From the NCBI GenBank assembly GCA_002490775.1, contig DKUR01000038.1, forward strand, positions 1-15,497: a stretch of 15,497 nucleotides of DNA, written 5' to 3'. Source of the DNA: Lachnospiraceae bacterium UBA7199 (lineage in GTDB: Bacteria > Bacillota > Clostridia > Lachnospirales > Lachnospiraceae). Below the pieces are notes generated by a model. The model did not search any database. It was not told the origin of the DNA and worked only from the letters and a program-made list of their open reading frames with translations. The translations under genes and the position numbers were made by a program. Positions 1 to 7,400 of the stretch are shown in pieces (the stretch's first letter is position 1; each line of letters opens with the position of its first letter).

Positions 1-10
1 CCATGGCGCG

Positions 11-54
11 CAAACAAAAATAGGGCATATAGATTTCAGTTTCTATATGCCCTA
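11..54 (-). terminator. Intrinsic terminator closing the small minus-strand genes
   Basis: A perfect 13-bp stem (21-33 with 42-54, arm TAGGGCATATAGA) encloses an 8-nt loop. On the minus strand it is followed directly by a T-rich tract (TTTTTGTTTG, 11-20). This is a textbook Rho-independent terminator for leftward transcription from the 66-aa gene and the 23-codon ORF. The plus side lacks a T-tract, so it should work in one direction only. Confidence 0.88.
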
Positions 55-92
55 ACGCTGTCACTATATTTGATTTTGATTGATTATGCTAA

Positions 93-164
93 TTACATAA
101 CCTCACCTTCAATTTCTTTTGCATAAGTTCTCATAATCTGTTCGTCATCAAATAAACTCATCAT
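93..164 (-). CDS. Possible 23-aa ORF or gene remnant
   Basis: A minus-strand frame starting at a double ATG (164 or 161) encodes MMSLFDDEQIMRTYAKEIEG followed by EVM and a stop. It lies between the 66-aa gene and the terminator at 11-54. A GAGGG stretch sits about 12 bases upstream, which is far for a ribosome-binding site. A second short frame, starting at a GTG inside that stretch, overlaps it. The acidic helix resembles, from memory, the segment after the catalytic domain of some Rpn-family PD-(D/E)XK nucleases of Lachnospiraceae, so this could be the relic of such a gene. It may equally be untranslated 3' sequence. Confidence 0.25.
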   Translation of the reverse strand: MMSLFDDEQIMRTYAKEIEGEVM

Positions 165-221
165 AATCGTGATCGTAATCCCTCACAATGCTCTGGTGGC
201 TTTTGAGCGTTTAAATTTAAT

Positions 222-422
222 TTATTCGCCTTTATAAGAACATCCTAAAACAATATTTAATGAATCATTATCAATTTCAATGATTTCGACATTGGATGGC
301 CCCATTTCTGACAAAGTATCAACAATCTGATCTTCCAATCCACCATCAACAACCCATGTATAAAACTGTTGTGCCATCTCATCCGAGTCTTGTCCTGCAA
401 ATGTAAGTGTAACATTTTTCAT
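222..422 (-). CDS. Small acidic protein of unknown function (66 aa)
   Basis: I do not recognise a family. The product is soluble-looking and strongly acidic, with no signal peptide or membrane segment. It reads as an N-terminal beta-strand (MKNVTLTF), an amphipathic helix, and a second strand near residues 44-58 (NVEIIEIDNDSLNIVL), which would suit a small alpha/beta fold. The start is well supported: AAGGAGG lies 8 bases before the ATG. The gene is transcribed leftward and probably ends at the terminator at 11-54. A 125-base gap containing a minus-strand hairpin separates it from the 74-aa gene upstream, so it may be co-transcribed with that gene or have its own promoter. I saw no convincing -35/-10 pair in the gap. 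Confidence 0.7.
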   Translation of the reverse strand: MKNVTLTFAGQDSDEMAQQFYTWVVDGGLEDQIVDTLSEMGPSNVEIIEIDNDSLNIVLGCSYKGE

Positions 423-485
423 AGCAATATCCTCCTTATTTTCTTTTTAATTACTCTAAAATCAGTTGCATTACAATATATTTTG

Positions 486-521
486 CGATAAACGCCTGCT
501 GTTTCGGACAAGCGCCTATCG
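486..521 (-). other. Stem-loop between two small genes
   Basis: As minus-strand RNA, CGATAGGCGC (521-512) pairs with GCGTTTATCG (495-486) along all ten positions if two G-U wobbles are allowed. On the plus strand the same two positions become A-C mismatches, which points to a structure in leftward RNA. No T-tract follows, so it is not a standard terminator. It could be a processing or attenuation site between the 74-aa and 66-aa genes. Confidence 0.4.
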
Positions 522-547
522 TAAAAATATTCAGCTATAAACGGGAA

Positions 548-772
548 TCACTCTTCCTTTTCTGTAATAACTGAAAAGAATTTTGCCATCAGAGGAATAT
601 AAGTTGCCACAAAGACGCCTGCGGCAATCCACCCTGCCTGCTTCTTATTCTTTTCCGGTATCTTCATACCTGCTAAAACCCCCATAGCAAAAAGGCAGAA
701 TTTAAGCATCGCTAAATCTTTCCAGTCACTTTTCGCTATATATCTTTCCGCATAGCAAAACAATTTCTTCAT
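548..772 (-). CDS. Small membrane protein with two predicted helices (74 aa)
   Basis: A short basic N-terminal segment is followed by two hydrophobic stretches at about residues 20-37 and 46-66, joined by a lysine-rich loop (PEKNKKQ), and an acidic tail. This predicts a two-helix inner-membrane protein. Proteins of this size and pattern are common in Lachnospiraceae. I recall some being labelled 'permease of phosphate ABC transporter', which nothing here supports because no phosphate-transport gene is nearby. The start is fixed by AAAGGAG 9 bases before the ATG. A leader of about 70 bases contains a small GGCCT/AGGCC hairpin (794-810). The function is unknown. Confidence 0.75.
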   Translation of the reverse strand: MKKLFCYAERYIAKSDWKDLAMLKFCLFAMGVLAGMKIPEKNKKQAGWIAAGVFVATYIPLMAKFFSVITEKEE

Positions 773-852
773 ACCAACCCTCTCCTTTCTGTCGGCCTAT
801 GCCACAGGCCCCCCATCTCCACACATCGCTGCTCAAAAAGTAAACCTGCTTC

Positions 853-881
853 ATATTATTAAAAATGATAAGTTCTTTTAA
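853..881 (-). promoter_or_regulatory. Candidate promoter for the 74-aa membrane protein gene
   Basis: On the minus strand, TTAAAA (876-881) and TAATAT (853-858) are separated by exactly 17 bases in AT-rich DNA. The -10 is a good match and the -35 is moderate. The start would fall near 846, about 75 bases before the gene, leaving the 794-810 hairpin in the leader. Confidence 0.45.
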
Positions 882-901
882 AATAATCATATCACAAAAC
901 A

Positions 902-1828
902 TCAAAAAACAAAAGGCTGATAATTTTCAATCACTTCACTACACTGCTTTACCATTCGCCTAATCAGCTCTTTTGGTGCAAGTACCTTAGCATCCATTCC
1001 AAAGGATAATAATACGCCATACCAGAACTGCTCTCCTTCCGGAACCATCATGGTGTACTCAAAATCACCATTTTCAAACTCTCTGGTAATGCTGCCATTT
1101 AAGTATTCCCTGCATCGGGATTTTAATTTAGCCTTACAGGAAAGCACCACCTGGATTGTGTTTCCTGCTTCCTCCTGCTCTTTCAGCTTCTTTTGTATTT
1201 CCCCAATCTGATGAACCTTCTCATTTTCCTTTTCCAGGATTTTCAGTTCATCCATCCTTACTACTTTAAACATGCAATATTCCTGATGTCTCGGGTAATA
1301 GGCAATCAGGTACCAGTTATACCATTTGTAAATAATTCCTGCTGGCTCTGCTTCCACCTGTCTGCTTTCATCACTGCTGTTGGTATATTGAAAAGAGATC
1401 TGATGCCTTATCTGTAGTGCATGATTTAATAGATATAGCATTTCATTGGTATCTCTGTTTTCATGAGCTGCACTAAGATCTAATAGCATAGTATTTTCCT
1501 GATCTTTTCTCAACGCCTGCATCTTTTCTAATGTTGTTTCAATTTTTTTATCTCCATAGGCAGAGATAAGCCCCTCAAGCGCACTTACAATATAGCCATA
1601 CTCTGTACCGGTTACTGTTTGCCCGTTCATAACAAAAGTATTCATAATTTCATACCCTCCCTCTGCCCCATAAGCAGAAACTACCGGAATTCCGGCCAGG
1701 CTTAAGGTATCCATATCCCTTATGATGGTGCGGACAGATACCTCAAACTGCTGTGCCAGCTTTCCAGCGGAAGTTTTCCCATGATTCAATAAATAAATTG
1801 TTATCCCAAGCAGCCTGTCAATTTTCAT
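902..1828 (-). CDS. YafY-family HTH/WYL transcriptional regulator
   Basis: This is a 308-aa DNA-binding regulator. Residues 1-58 form an HTH_11-type winged helix (MKIDRLLGI start, recognition region VSVRTIIRDMDTL, then the GIPVVSAYGAEGGY wing typical of the family). Residues about 138-205 match the WYL ligand-sensing domain, with the family-like core GIIYKWYNWYLIAYY. Residues about 225-305 fit the WCX C-terminal extension. The open frame extends 40 codons further upstream into the 3' end of the acetyltransferase gene. The start chosen here gives the canonical family N-terminus and has GAAAGGA 8 bases upstream. It lies 64 bases downstream of the acetyltransferase, in the same direction, so the two are probably one operon. 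Known WYL regulators sense small ligands or nucleic acids; the ligand here is unknown. Confidence 0.88.
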   Translation of the reverse strand: MKIDRLLGITIYLLNHGKTSAGKLAQQFEVSVRTIIRDMDTLSLAGIPVVSAYGAEGGYEIMNTFVMNGQTVTGTEYGYIVSALEGLISAYGDKKIETTLEKMQALRKDQENTMLLDLSAAHENRDTNEMLYLLNHALQIRHQISFQYTNSSDESRQVEAEPAGIIYKWYNWYLIAYYPRHQEYCMFKVVRMDELKILEKENEKVHQIGEIQKKLKEQEEAGNTIQVVLSCKAKLKSRCREYLNGSITREFENGDFEYTMMVPEGEQFWYGVLLSFGMDAKVLAPKELIRRMVKQCSEVIENYQPFVF

Positions 1829-1892
1829 TTTCGGATTCCTTTCCTGTCTGGCGCTCCCAAATGAGAAAAAAAGCTGGTTTATTTTTTCACGT

Positions 1893-2462
1893 TCAGGAAG
1901 ATTTCCTGCATACCCAATAATCCCCATATTCACTGCCATCATGACCAATCAGTTTTTCTTCTGTCAAATCATATCCCATATCCGTAAGCGCAGCCCTGCG
2001 TTTTTCCGCCGCAGGAACTGCCTTTGTGGCAACCATGCTGCATTCAAACAACTTAAAAGCTGGTTCCGTGATGATCTCAAGAATTTGTGCAATCGCATCT
2101 TTTTCCTCATAATCACTTCTTAAATCTAGTCGTAGTATTCCGCAGGCGTTAAAATAATCCTTTGCCTTTCTGTGAAAAAGTTCTATGGTTCCAACCACCT
2201 CTCCTGCTGCCTTATCAATTACAGACCATCTCACAAATCCCTTGTTTTCATACTCCAGCAGCCAGCCCTTTATTGTTCCTTCCATTTCCTCCATAGTGGT
2301 AAAGTAAAAATCTGCCCCATGACAATTGTCACTGTTAAAAAAGGGCACTGCCTTTTTATCACAATAAACCTTTAAAAGATCCCCGGCATCTTCCTTTTGT
2401 ATCAGACGCAATTTAAAGTTCTCATTTTCTAATACCGGACAGTTTTCGTATACATTTTGCAT
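1893..2462 (-). CDS. GNAT-family N-acetyltransferase
   Basis: A 189-aa cytoplasmic protein that fits the RimJ/RimL-like branch of the GNAT fold: early strand and helix FKLRLIQKEDAGDLLKVY, central strand pair RWSVIDKAAGEVVGTIELF, the LRLDLRSDYEEKDAIAQILE segment at the acetyl-CoA site, and the ALTDMGY end motif. The usual Q/R-x-x-G-x-G/A acetyl-CoA loop is degenerate here (RSDYEEKDA, no glycine), so catalysis should not be taken for granted. The frame is open 12 codons further upstream, but the ATG at 2462 has AAGGAG 8 bases before it and is preferred. The gene leads an operon with the WYL regulator. Its substrate cannot be told from sequence. Confidence 0.82.
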   Translation of the reverse strand: MQNVYENCPVLENENFKLRLIQKEDAGDLLKVYCDKKAVPFFNSDNCHGADFYFTTMEEMEGTIKGWLLEYENKGFVRWSVIDKAAGEVVGTIELFHRKAKDYFNACGILRLDLRSDYEEKDAIAQILEIITEPAFKLFECSMVATKAVPAAEKRRAALTDMGYDLTEEKLIGHDGSEYGDYWVCRKSS

Positions 2463-2496
2463 TTTTGTTTCTCCTTGTTTCTTAAATATTTTGGAC

Positions 2497-2508
2497 AATT
2501 GCGCAATT
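2497..2508. promoter_or_regulatory. 12-bp perfect palindrome near the acetyltransferase transcription start
   Basis: AATTGCGCAATT is fully self-complementary and lies at the expected transcription start of the minus-strand promoter at 2511-2539. Its position suits a repressor site, but no regulator can be assigned and its short length leaves room for chance. Confidence 0.35.
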
Positions 2509-2510
2509 TA

Positions 2511-2539
2511 ATATTATCGTAGCATAAGAACTATGACAA
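2511..2539 (-). promoter_or_regulatory. Promoter of the acetyltransferase-WYL regulator operon
   Basis: On the minus strand, TTGTCA (2534-2539) and TAATAT (2511-2516) are separated by exactly 17 bases, close to the vegetative sigma consensus. Transcription would begin near 2504, giving a leader of about 40 bases before the ATG at 2462. The -35 lies within the left arm of the palindrome at 2529-2554. Confidence 0.7.
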
Positions 2540-2554
2540 CTGTATGTCATAGTT
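2529..2554. promoter_or_regulatory. Operator-like palindrome over the -35 box
   Basis: Two perfect 10-bp arms, AACTATGACA (2529-2538) and TGTCATAGTT (2545-2554), flank a 6-bp spacer. The left arm covers most of the -35 hexamer of the acetyltransferase promoter, a layout that normally means repression by a dimeric DNA-binding protein. The WYL regulator encoded two genes down the same operon is the nearest candidate; that assignment is inference. Confidence 0.6.
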
Positions 2555-2612
2555 TCTATCATTTTTGCATTTTGGTATAAGAAAAATGTATCTTAGTCAT
2601 TAGAAGCTTTTT

Positions 2613-2641
2613 TTGACGAAAGACCATGATATAATTATTAA
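2613..2641 (+). promoter_or_regulatory. Candidate promoter for the LytTR-DUF3021-CPBP operon
   Basis: TTGACG (2613-2618) is followed after 17 bases by TATTAA (2636-2641). A perfect TATAAT (2630-2635) also occurs but lies only 11 bases from TTGACG, so it would need a different, weak -35. Either way transcription would start at about 2642-2650, making the conserved element at 2645-2710 essentially the whole 5' untranslated region. Confidence 0.5.
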
Positions 2642-2644
2642 AAA

Positions 2645-2710
2645 GTTGAAAGAAACTTTCAACCTATTGATTTGTACGCGCGTCTTAACGCGCAGCAGGG
2701 TGTAAAAATG
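2645..2710 (+). repeat. Copy A of a duplicated hairpin-plus-start-codon element
   Basis: A perfect 8-bp stem (GTTGAAAG, 2645-2652; CTTTCAAC, 2656-2663) runs into a 53-bp block, 2658-2710, that is 44/53 identical to the minus-strand block 7712-7660 in front of the helicase. The first 19 bases of the block are identical, and both copies end in TAAAAATG, the ATG being a start codon. Copy A has a further GCGCGT/ACGCGC stem inside. Read in the frame of the downstream gene it encodes QPIDLYARLNAQQGVKM; copy B encodes QPIDLYARRSTQMGIKM. Copy A has no in-frame ATG before 2708, only a TTG at 2672. Confidence 0.75.
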
Positions 2711-3172
2711 AAAATAAAAACAGAACAAGATTACGCTTGTAATGAGATGGAAATAACAGTCAAATATTCCAAAATGAACGATCAAGTCCGCCATATGATT
2801 GATTTTTTGCAGTCATTTGACATGAAGATCAAATGTGACAGTGAAAATGAAGAACGGATGGTAAATGTTTTGGACATTTATTATATAGAATGTGTTGATA
2901 AGAAAACTTTTGTATACCTTGAAAAAACAGTATACCACACGTCCTTTCGGTTATATCAATTAAAAGATAAGTTACAGAAATATGGCTTTGTTCAAATCAG
3001 TAAATCATGCATTTTAAATATCAATGCTTTAGAAAGCATTAGGCCTCTTTTAAACAGCAGAATGGAAGCTGCTTTAAAGAACGGAGAAAAAGTTTATATC
3101 AATCGCAATTATTTAATTGAAGTAAAAAAGGCATTACGACAAAGCGAAAGTGAAAGGTATGGGGTAATATGA
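2708..3172 (+). CDS. Stand-alone LytTR-domain transcriptional regulator
   Basis: The 154-aa protein has a short N-terminal segment (1-48) and a complete LytTR DNA-binding domain at about 50-145, recognisable from IYYIECVDKKTFVYLE, FVQISKSCILNINALESI and the closing YINRNYLIEVKKAL. No receiver domain is present, so it is not a classical response regulator. The ATG at 2708 is chosen because the protein then begins like other members (MKIKTEQ) and an AGGG lies 7 bases upstream. A 12-codon extension from TTG 2672 would run through the repeated element. It overlaps the next gene by 4 bases (ATGA), giving tight coupling to a DUF3021-like membrane protein. In known LytTR regulatory systems such as HdrRM and BrsRM of streptococci, the membrane partner restrains the regulator; a similar role here is inference. 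Confidence 0.88.
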   Translation: MKIKTEQDYACNEMEITVKYSKMNDQVRHMIDFLQSFDMKIKCDSENEERMVNVLDIYYIECVDKKTFVYLEKTVYHTSFRLYQLKDKLQKYGFVQISKSCILNINALESIRPLLNSRMEAALKNGEKVYINRNYLIEVKKALRQSESERYGVI

Positions 3173-3555
3173 AGAAATTTTTTGTAAATATTTTTGCGAC
3201 TACAGGCATTTCTATGATTTTGCTTGCAATTGTTGCTTTGCTTTTTCAGGCAAAATGTATTTATATCCAAACAGTTTTTCAAGTATTTGGGGTAAATATA
3301 TTCGTACAATCTGGCTTATTTTTTATCAATAAAATAGAAATAAAATACGCAATTGTTGAAATGCTTTTAAGTATTATTCTGATTACAGCTATATTACTTG
3401 TCTTTGGCTCAATTTTTCATTGGTTCACAAGCACACCTCTATGGACTCTTATCATTATGGGATTAGTGATATACGTTGTTTCAGCTATTTTAAACCTGTT
3501 TTTTATGAAACAGGAAGCACAGGAAATTAATACACTTCTAAAAAAAAGAAACTAA
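3169..3555 (+). CDS. DUF3021-like four-helix membrane protein
   Basis: A 128-aa integral membrane protein with hydrophobic segments at about residues 10-27, 34-53, 61-83 and 91-113 and a basic C-terminal tail (EINTLLKKRN) expected in the cytoplasm. Length, topology and direct coupling to a stand-alone LytTR gene match the DUF3021 family. The start overlaps the LytTR stop by 4 bases, with a GGGG run just upstream as a weak ribosome site. It probably holds or releases the LytTR regulator at the membrane in response to an envelope signal; this is inferred from analogous LytTR-inhibitor pairs. The CPBP protease gene follows after 9 bases. Confidence 0.8.
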   Translation: MKKFFVNIFATTGISMILLAIVALLFQAKCIYIQTVFQVFGVNIFVQSGLFFINKIEIKYAIVEMLLSIILITAILLVFGSIFHWFTSTPLWTLIIMGLVIYVVSAILNLFFMKQEAQEINTLLKKRN

Positions 3556-3564
3556 AAAAGGAAG

Positions 3565-4392
3565 ATGCGGTCTGCCATGATATTTATTTATATTGTATGT
3601 TTTATTTTTCGGCTTATAGAATATTTTGTATTGCGTACAGATGAAACATTTTTAGGAGAAGCTTTTGTACACAAACTGATTGGCATTGTAATTCTTTTTA
3701 CTGCAGCAAGAATTTATGGTTTCAAACCTGCAGAAATAGGATTTGCCAAAAGCAAAGTATTGCACAGTTTGACATATGGTTTGGCTTTTGGCCTAATCAT
3801 ATTCATACCTGCATATTTTGTTGAAATCATAATTATCATACTGCAAGGAAAATTTGAAACTCTTGACCTGTATGTAAGCACTTATTCTGTTAATGGAAAT
3901 ATTGGCAGTCAAACAAGCCTTCTCTTTTTTGTGATCTGTATCATTGGAAATATCATTAATATCATTATGGAAGAAGGCATCTTCAGAGGCCTGTTTCAAA
4001 AAATACTTGAAAAGAAGTATTCTTTTCTTCTATCTGCTGCTATTAGCTCTTGTTTATTTGGACTATGGCATATTGTGCCTCCTTTCAGAAGTTATTTTGA
4101 CGGAGCAATAAACTGCAATAGCTTTATCGTAAACGCAATTATGCTGGTTGTTACATCCGGATTGGTAGGCTTTCAATTTGCACTAATGACAAAGTTAACC
4201 AACAGCATATACATGGCAATGGGATATCACTTTTTCAATAACACTATTGTCAATATGCTTCATGTTACATCAAGTACAGGCGCAGATGAGCTTATGATTA
4301 TAAGAATAACTGTGGCACAAGCAGCCTCTTTTATCATAATACTAATATGGTTTATCCTAACGCAGCATAAACAAGTCCAATCAGGTAAATGA
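3565..4392 (+). CDS. CPBP-family intramembrane metalloprotease (Abi-like)
   Basis: A 275-aa polytopic membrane protein with all three CPBP (Rce1/Abi) motifs: EEGIFRG (E136, E137, R141), LFGLWH (H169) and HFFNN (H222, N226). These polar residues form the active site in the family, so the enzyme looks intact. Bacterial members often sit near bacteriocin or peptide genes and some give immunity. Here it is the third gene of the LytTR-DUF3021 operon, 9 bases behind DUF3021, so it may process a membrane substrate of that signalling unit or be its output. The start is uncertain: AAAGGAAG abuts the ATG at 3565 and lies 12 bases before a second ATG at 3577, which would remove four residues. Confidence 0.88.
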   Translation: MRSAMIFIYIVCFIFRLIEYFVLRTDETFLGEAFVHKLIGIVILFTAARIYGFKPAEIGFAKSKVLHSLTYGLAFGLIIFIPAYFVEIIIIILQGKFETLDLYVSTYSVNGNIGSQTSLLFFVICIIGNIINIIMEEGIFRGLFQKILEKKYSFLLSAAISSCLFGLWHIVPPFRSYFDGAINCNSFIVNAIMLVVTSGLVGFQFALMTKLTNSIYMAMGYHFFNNTIVNMLHVTSSTGADELMIIRITVAQAASFIIILIWFILTQHKQVQSGK

Positions 4393-4416
4393 TTTAGAAT
4401 CAATAATTGATATCAT

Positions 4417-4440
4417 CTAGGGCTTCTCACAAAGCCTTAG
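4417..4440. other. Inverted repeat at a convergent gene junction
   Basis: CTAGGGCTT (4417-4425) and AAGCCTTAG (4432-4440) form a 9-bp stem with one mismatch, where the CPBP operon and the helicase gene converge. It overlaps the last codons and stop of the helicase. Neither strand has a clear T-tract afterwards, so it is at best a weak two-way terminator. I saw no better terminator for either gene. Confidence 0.3.
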
Positions 4441-7400
4441 ATATGCTCCCAAAATTTCATCCTTTTGCTTTCCTGCTATAAAATAGTAATCTATCTGCTT
4501 CGCATTTTCCATCAGCAGCCAAGTTCCATATGCAGGAATATCACAGAAGATAACAGGGCCTTCTGCTGCCGGCACGATCCCATAGCCTTTGTCAGAAAAC
4601 ACCAAGGGCAGCTTCATCTCACTGCCGCCGCTGGAAATATATCTTGCACTGCCGCGCAGATCAAGCACCTTTTCCTTCTGTCCGTTAAGTGCATACAATT
4701 TTTCCCCTTTTTGAAAATTCAAAAACAGCCTTGCCTGTGCCATCCCTTGTGCAAACTTTTCAAACTGCCGGCACTCCTTATTTCGTTCTTCAAAAAGAAG
4801 CTTTTTATCCCGTGTCAAAAAACGAATTGCTCCTCCTTTTTTATCCACCTGCAGGCATAGCTCATCTGTCATGATCACCACTTCACTGGCTGACTCCTTG
4901 TACATCCACCTTGTCTCTACCCGTTGAAAGGCTATTCCCGGATGTACTTTATCCAAAATCTGGCCTTCCCTGGCAAAGGTGATACGAACCATACCGCTTT
5001 CTATGGGGCTGATACGCAGAACACCATATCTGCTTTGAAGATAAAGTCCATCCTTTTGCTTCATTATCCAAAGAATGCCAAGATCCATTTTTCCATGCCC
5101 TGCCACGCGCAGCTTCTCATTTACAGGCATATCTCCAAACTCATATCCGCTGCCTGGTACAGAAGCATTTCTTTCATCAAAGCTTCCTTGGAAATGATTC
5201 TCATCTGTCAGAGTGTGCTCTTTACCTCTTTGCGTGGGTATTGTCAGTGCCCTTTTTCTTGCCAAAAAAGGCTTCTTTTCCTTTGTTCCTGTATCCGCAA
5301 GACGCGCAACAGGCTTTTTTGCTTTAAGCACTGTCCTACTTGCTGCTTCCGGCTTTATATTTTTCACTGTGCCTGCACCGCTTACCTCTGTACTATTTGG
5401 GGTGATGCCATTTTCATTGCTCTTATCCTGAACACTTATGCTTTTCTGAATTTTATCCTGAAATCCCTTTTTCTCTTTATCTAAAACAGGCGCCTTGGAA
5501 AGAAGCTCTGTCACATTTCCCAGATGCAGCACACAAAGCTCATGGAGTGCCCGGGTTGCTGCCACATAAAGCAGCTTTGCATGTCCGTCATCTTCCGGAT
5601 ATTCCTGGTTTGTGGGATTTAAAATCAATACTGCGTCAAATTCCAGACCTTTGGTATAATCCACTGGGAGCACCATAATTCCGCTTCCAAATACCGCTTT
5701 TTCAGGATCTGTCTCCATAACCTGTATATACTCTGACATCTGCCTGGCTGCCTTTGAAGCCGTTTCCTGATTCCGGCAGATAACCGCAATTGTTTCCAGT
5801 CCCTTTTTCTGCCATCCCCTGCAGACTTCTGCTGCTTCTTTTATTAATACGCTTTCTTCTAAAACCTGCTTTACAAAAACCGGATTTCCATGTCTGATAA
5901 TGGGCTGTGCCGGATAAACGGAAAATCTTCCATGCCTTAAAATATTGGTAGCAAAGTCTGATATTTCCACAGTATTTCGATAGCTTTTTCTTAAAACACT
6001 GAAGCTGTCTGCTCCATCTTTCATAAAAAGCTCTTTCAATTCTTCCCAGTCGTTCAATCCATACCGAAAATGAATGTTCTGGGAAACATCTCCCATAATC
6101 GTGTAGGTGCATTCCCGGATACAAAATTTTAAAACCAGGTAAGCCATCATTCCAAAATCCTGCGCCTCATCAATCACAACATGATGGGCCTCGCTGATCA
6201 CCTCCGTTTCCTTTACTCTTTTATAAAGGTAAGCTAACGCCGCCAGATCATACACATGAAATTTCTTATCTGGAACAGATACCAGATATCCCTTCGCCCT
6301 CTGGTTTACCAGAAAGTCCTGATACATCTCAAAAACAGACTTTTTCCATGTCCTTCCTCCATACTTTCCGCGGTATGCCTTTAAAATAGCTTTTCTCTCA
6401 GCCTCTGTATATTGCAGCCCTCTTGTTAAAAACTCATCTTTTATTTTTCCACGCAGCCTTTCATTCAGCATATTAATTTTATTTTGAATGGAAACAGCTG
6501 GATTTTCCCTGATATAGCCCTCTACCGCCTCTTTGTCTAAAAGACAAATCAAATCTTCCGGTGCCGGCTCTCCTATGCCAGTCTCATCAAACACGCCTGT
6601 CTGCCCGTTTCTAATACCTTCCACAAACTGCCGGGGATTTAAATACACACTCTGTAGCGGAACAGCTTCTTTTTCCAGTTGGCGGCAATAGGTTTCCAGA
6701 TCTTCAAACCACTGCCTGCTTCCCTTAATACTCTCCTGCTCCCCACACTGCTTTGTACTGATGATTTCATATTTCTTTTCATCCCAATCCTCATAAAGAA
6801 GCCTTACAAAAAGCTGTTCCATTGTCATCTGCCGAACCCCGTATACATCCAAGTCCGGCAAAACTCCTGTAATATACTCCAAAAGAATCCGGTTGCTTCC
6901 CACAATATAAAAATCATCCGGCTTAAACCGCTGTGCATAGTTATAAAGAATAAAGGAGATCCGGTGCATGGCCACAGTTGTTTTACCAGAACCTGCAACC
7001 CCCTGCACAATCATATTGTGATAGGGAGATTTCCTGATGATTTCATTCTGCTCCTTTTGGATTGTTGCAACGATTTCATTTAACACCGCCTGTTTATTTT
7101 TGGCCAGATACTTTGTCAAAAGATCATCATTGGCAATTACTTCGCTGTCAAAATAATCCAAAAGCCTGCCATTCTCTATTTCATAGGTACGCTTCAGTTC
7201 CAGGTCAATTTTCATTTCCACATCCCCGGGAGCCATATAACTACATTTCCCAAGATTGCTTTCATAATAAGCGCCTGCCACCGGCGCCCGCCAGTCTACC
7301 ACCATAAAATGCGTGGCATCTTTATGGATTCCTCCTTTGCCGATATAAATTGATTCCCTCTTATTTAAAGCATCATCCTGAAAGATAATTCTTCCAAAGT

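Noticed and set aside
548..772. Annotation of the 74-aa protein as a phosphate ABC permease
   Set aside because: It has only two short helices, no permease motif and no Pst-like neighbour; I recall the label from similar entries and it appears unfounded.
1829..1948. 40-codon N-terminal extension of the WYL regulator
   Set aside because: It overlaps the acetyltransferase 3' end in another frame. MKIDRLLGI at 1828 is the family-typical start and has a good ribosome site.
2463..2498. 12-codon N-terminal extension of the acetyltransferase
   Set aside because: AAGGAG is correctly spaced for the ATG at 2462 and lies within the extension; the predicted transcript start near 2504 leaves little room for the longer form.
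2613..2635. TTGACG with the perfect TATAAT at 2630-2635 as a promoter
   Set aside because: The spacing is 11 bases, far from 17. TTGACG pairs better with TATTAA at 2636-2641.
4924..5484. Plus-strand 186-codon frame inside the helicase gene
   Set aside because: It is antisense to the linker and start of the GH31-like region, lacks a ribosome site and is rich in Cys/Phe/Leu, as expected from reading a real gene backwards.
5702..6124. Minus-strand 140-codon frame inside the helicase gene
   Set aside because: It is an alternative frame within the helicase motif region and gives an implausible composition (many W, R, Y); the helicase frame carries all conserved motifs.
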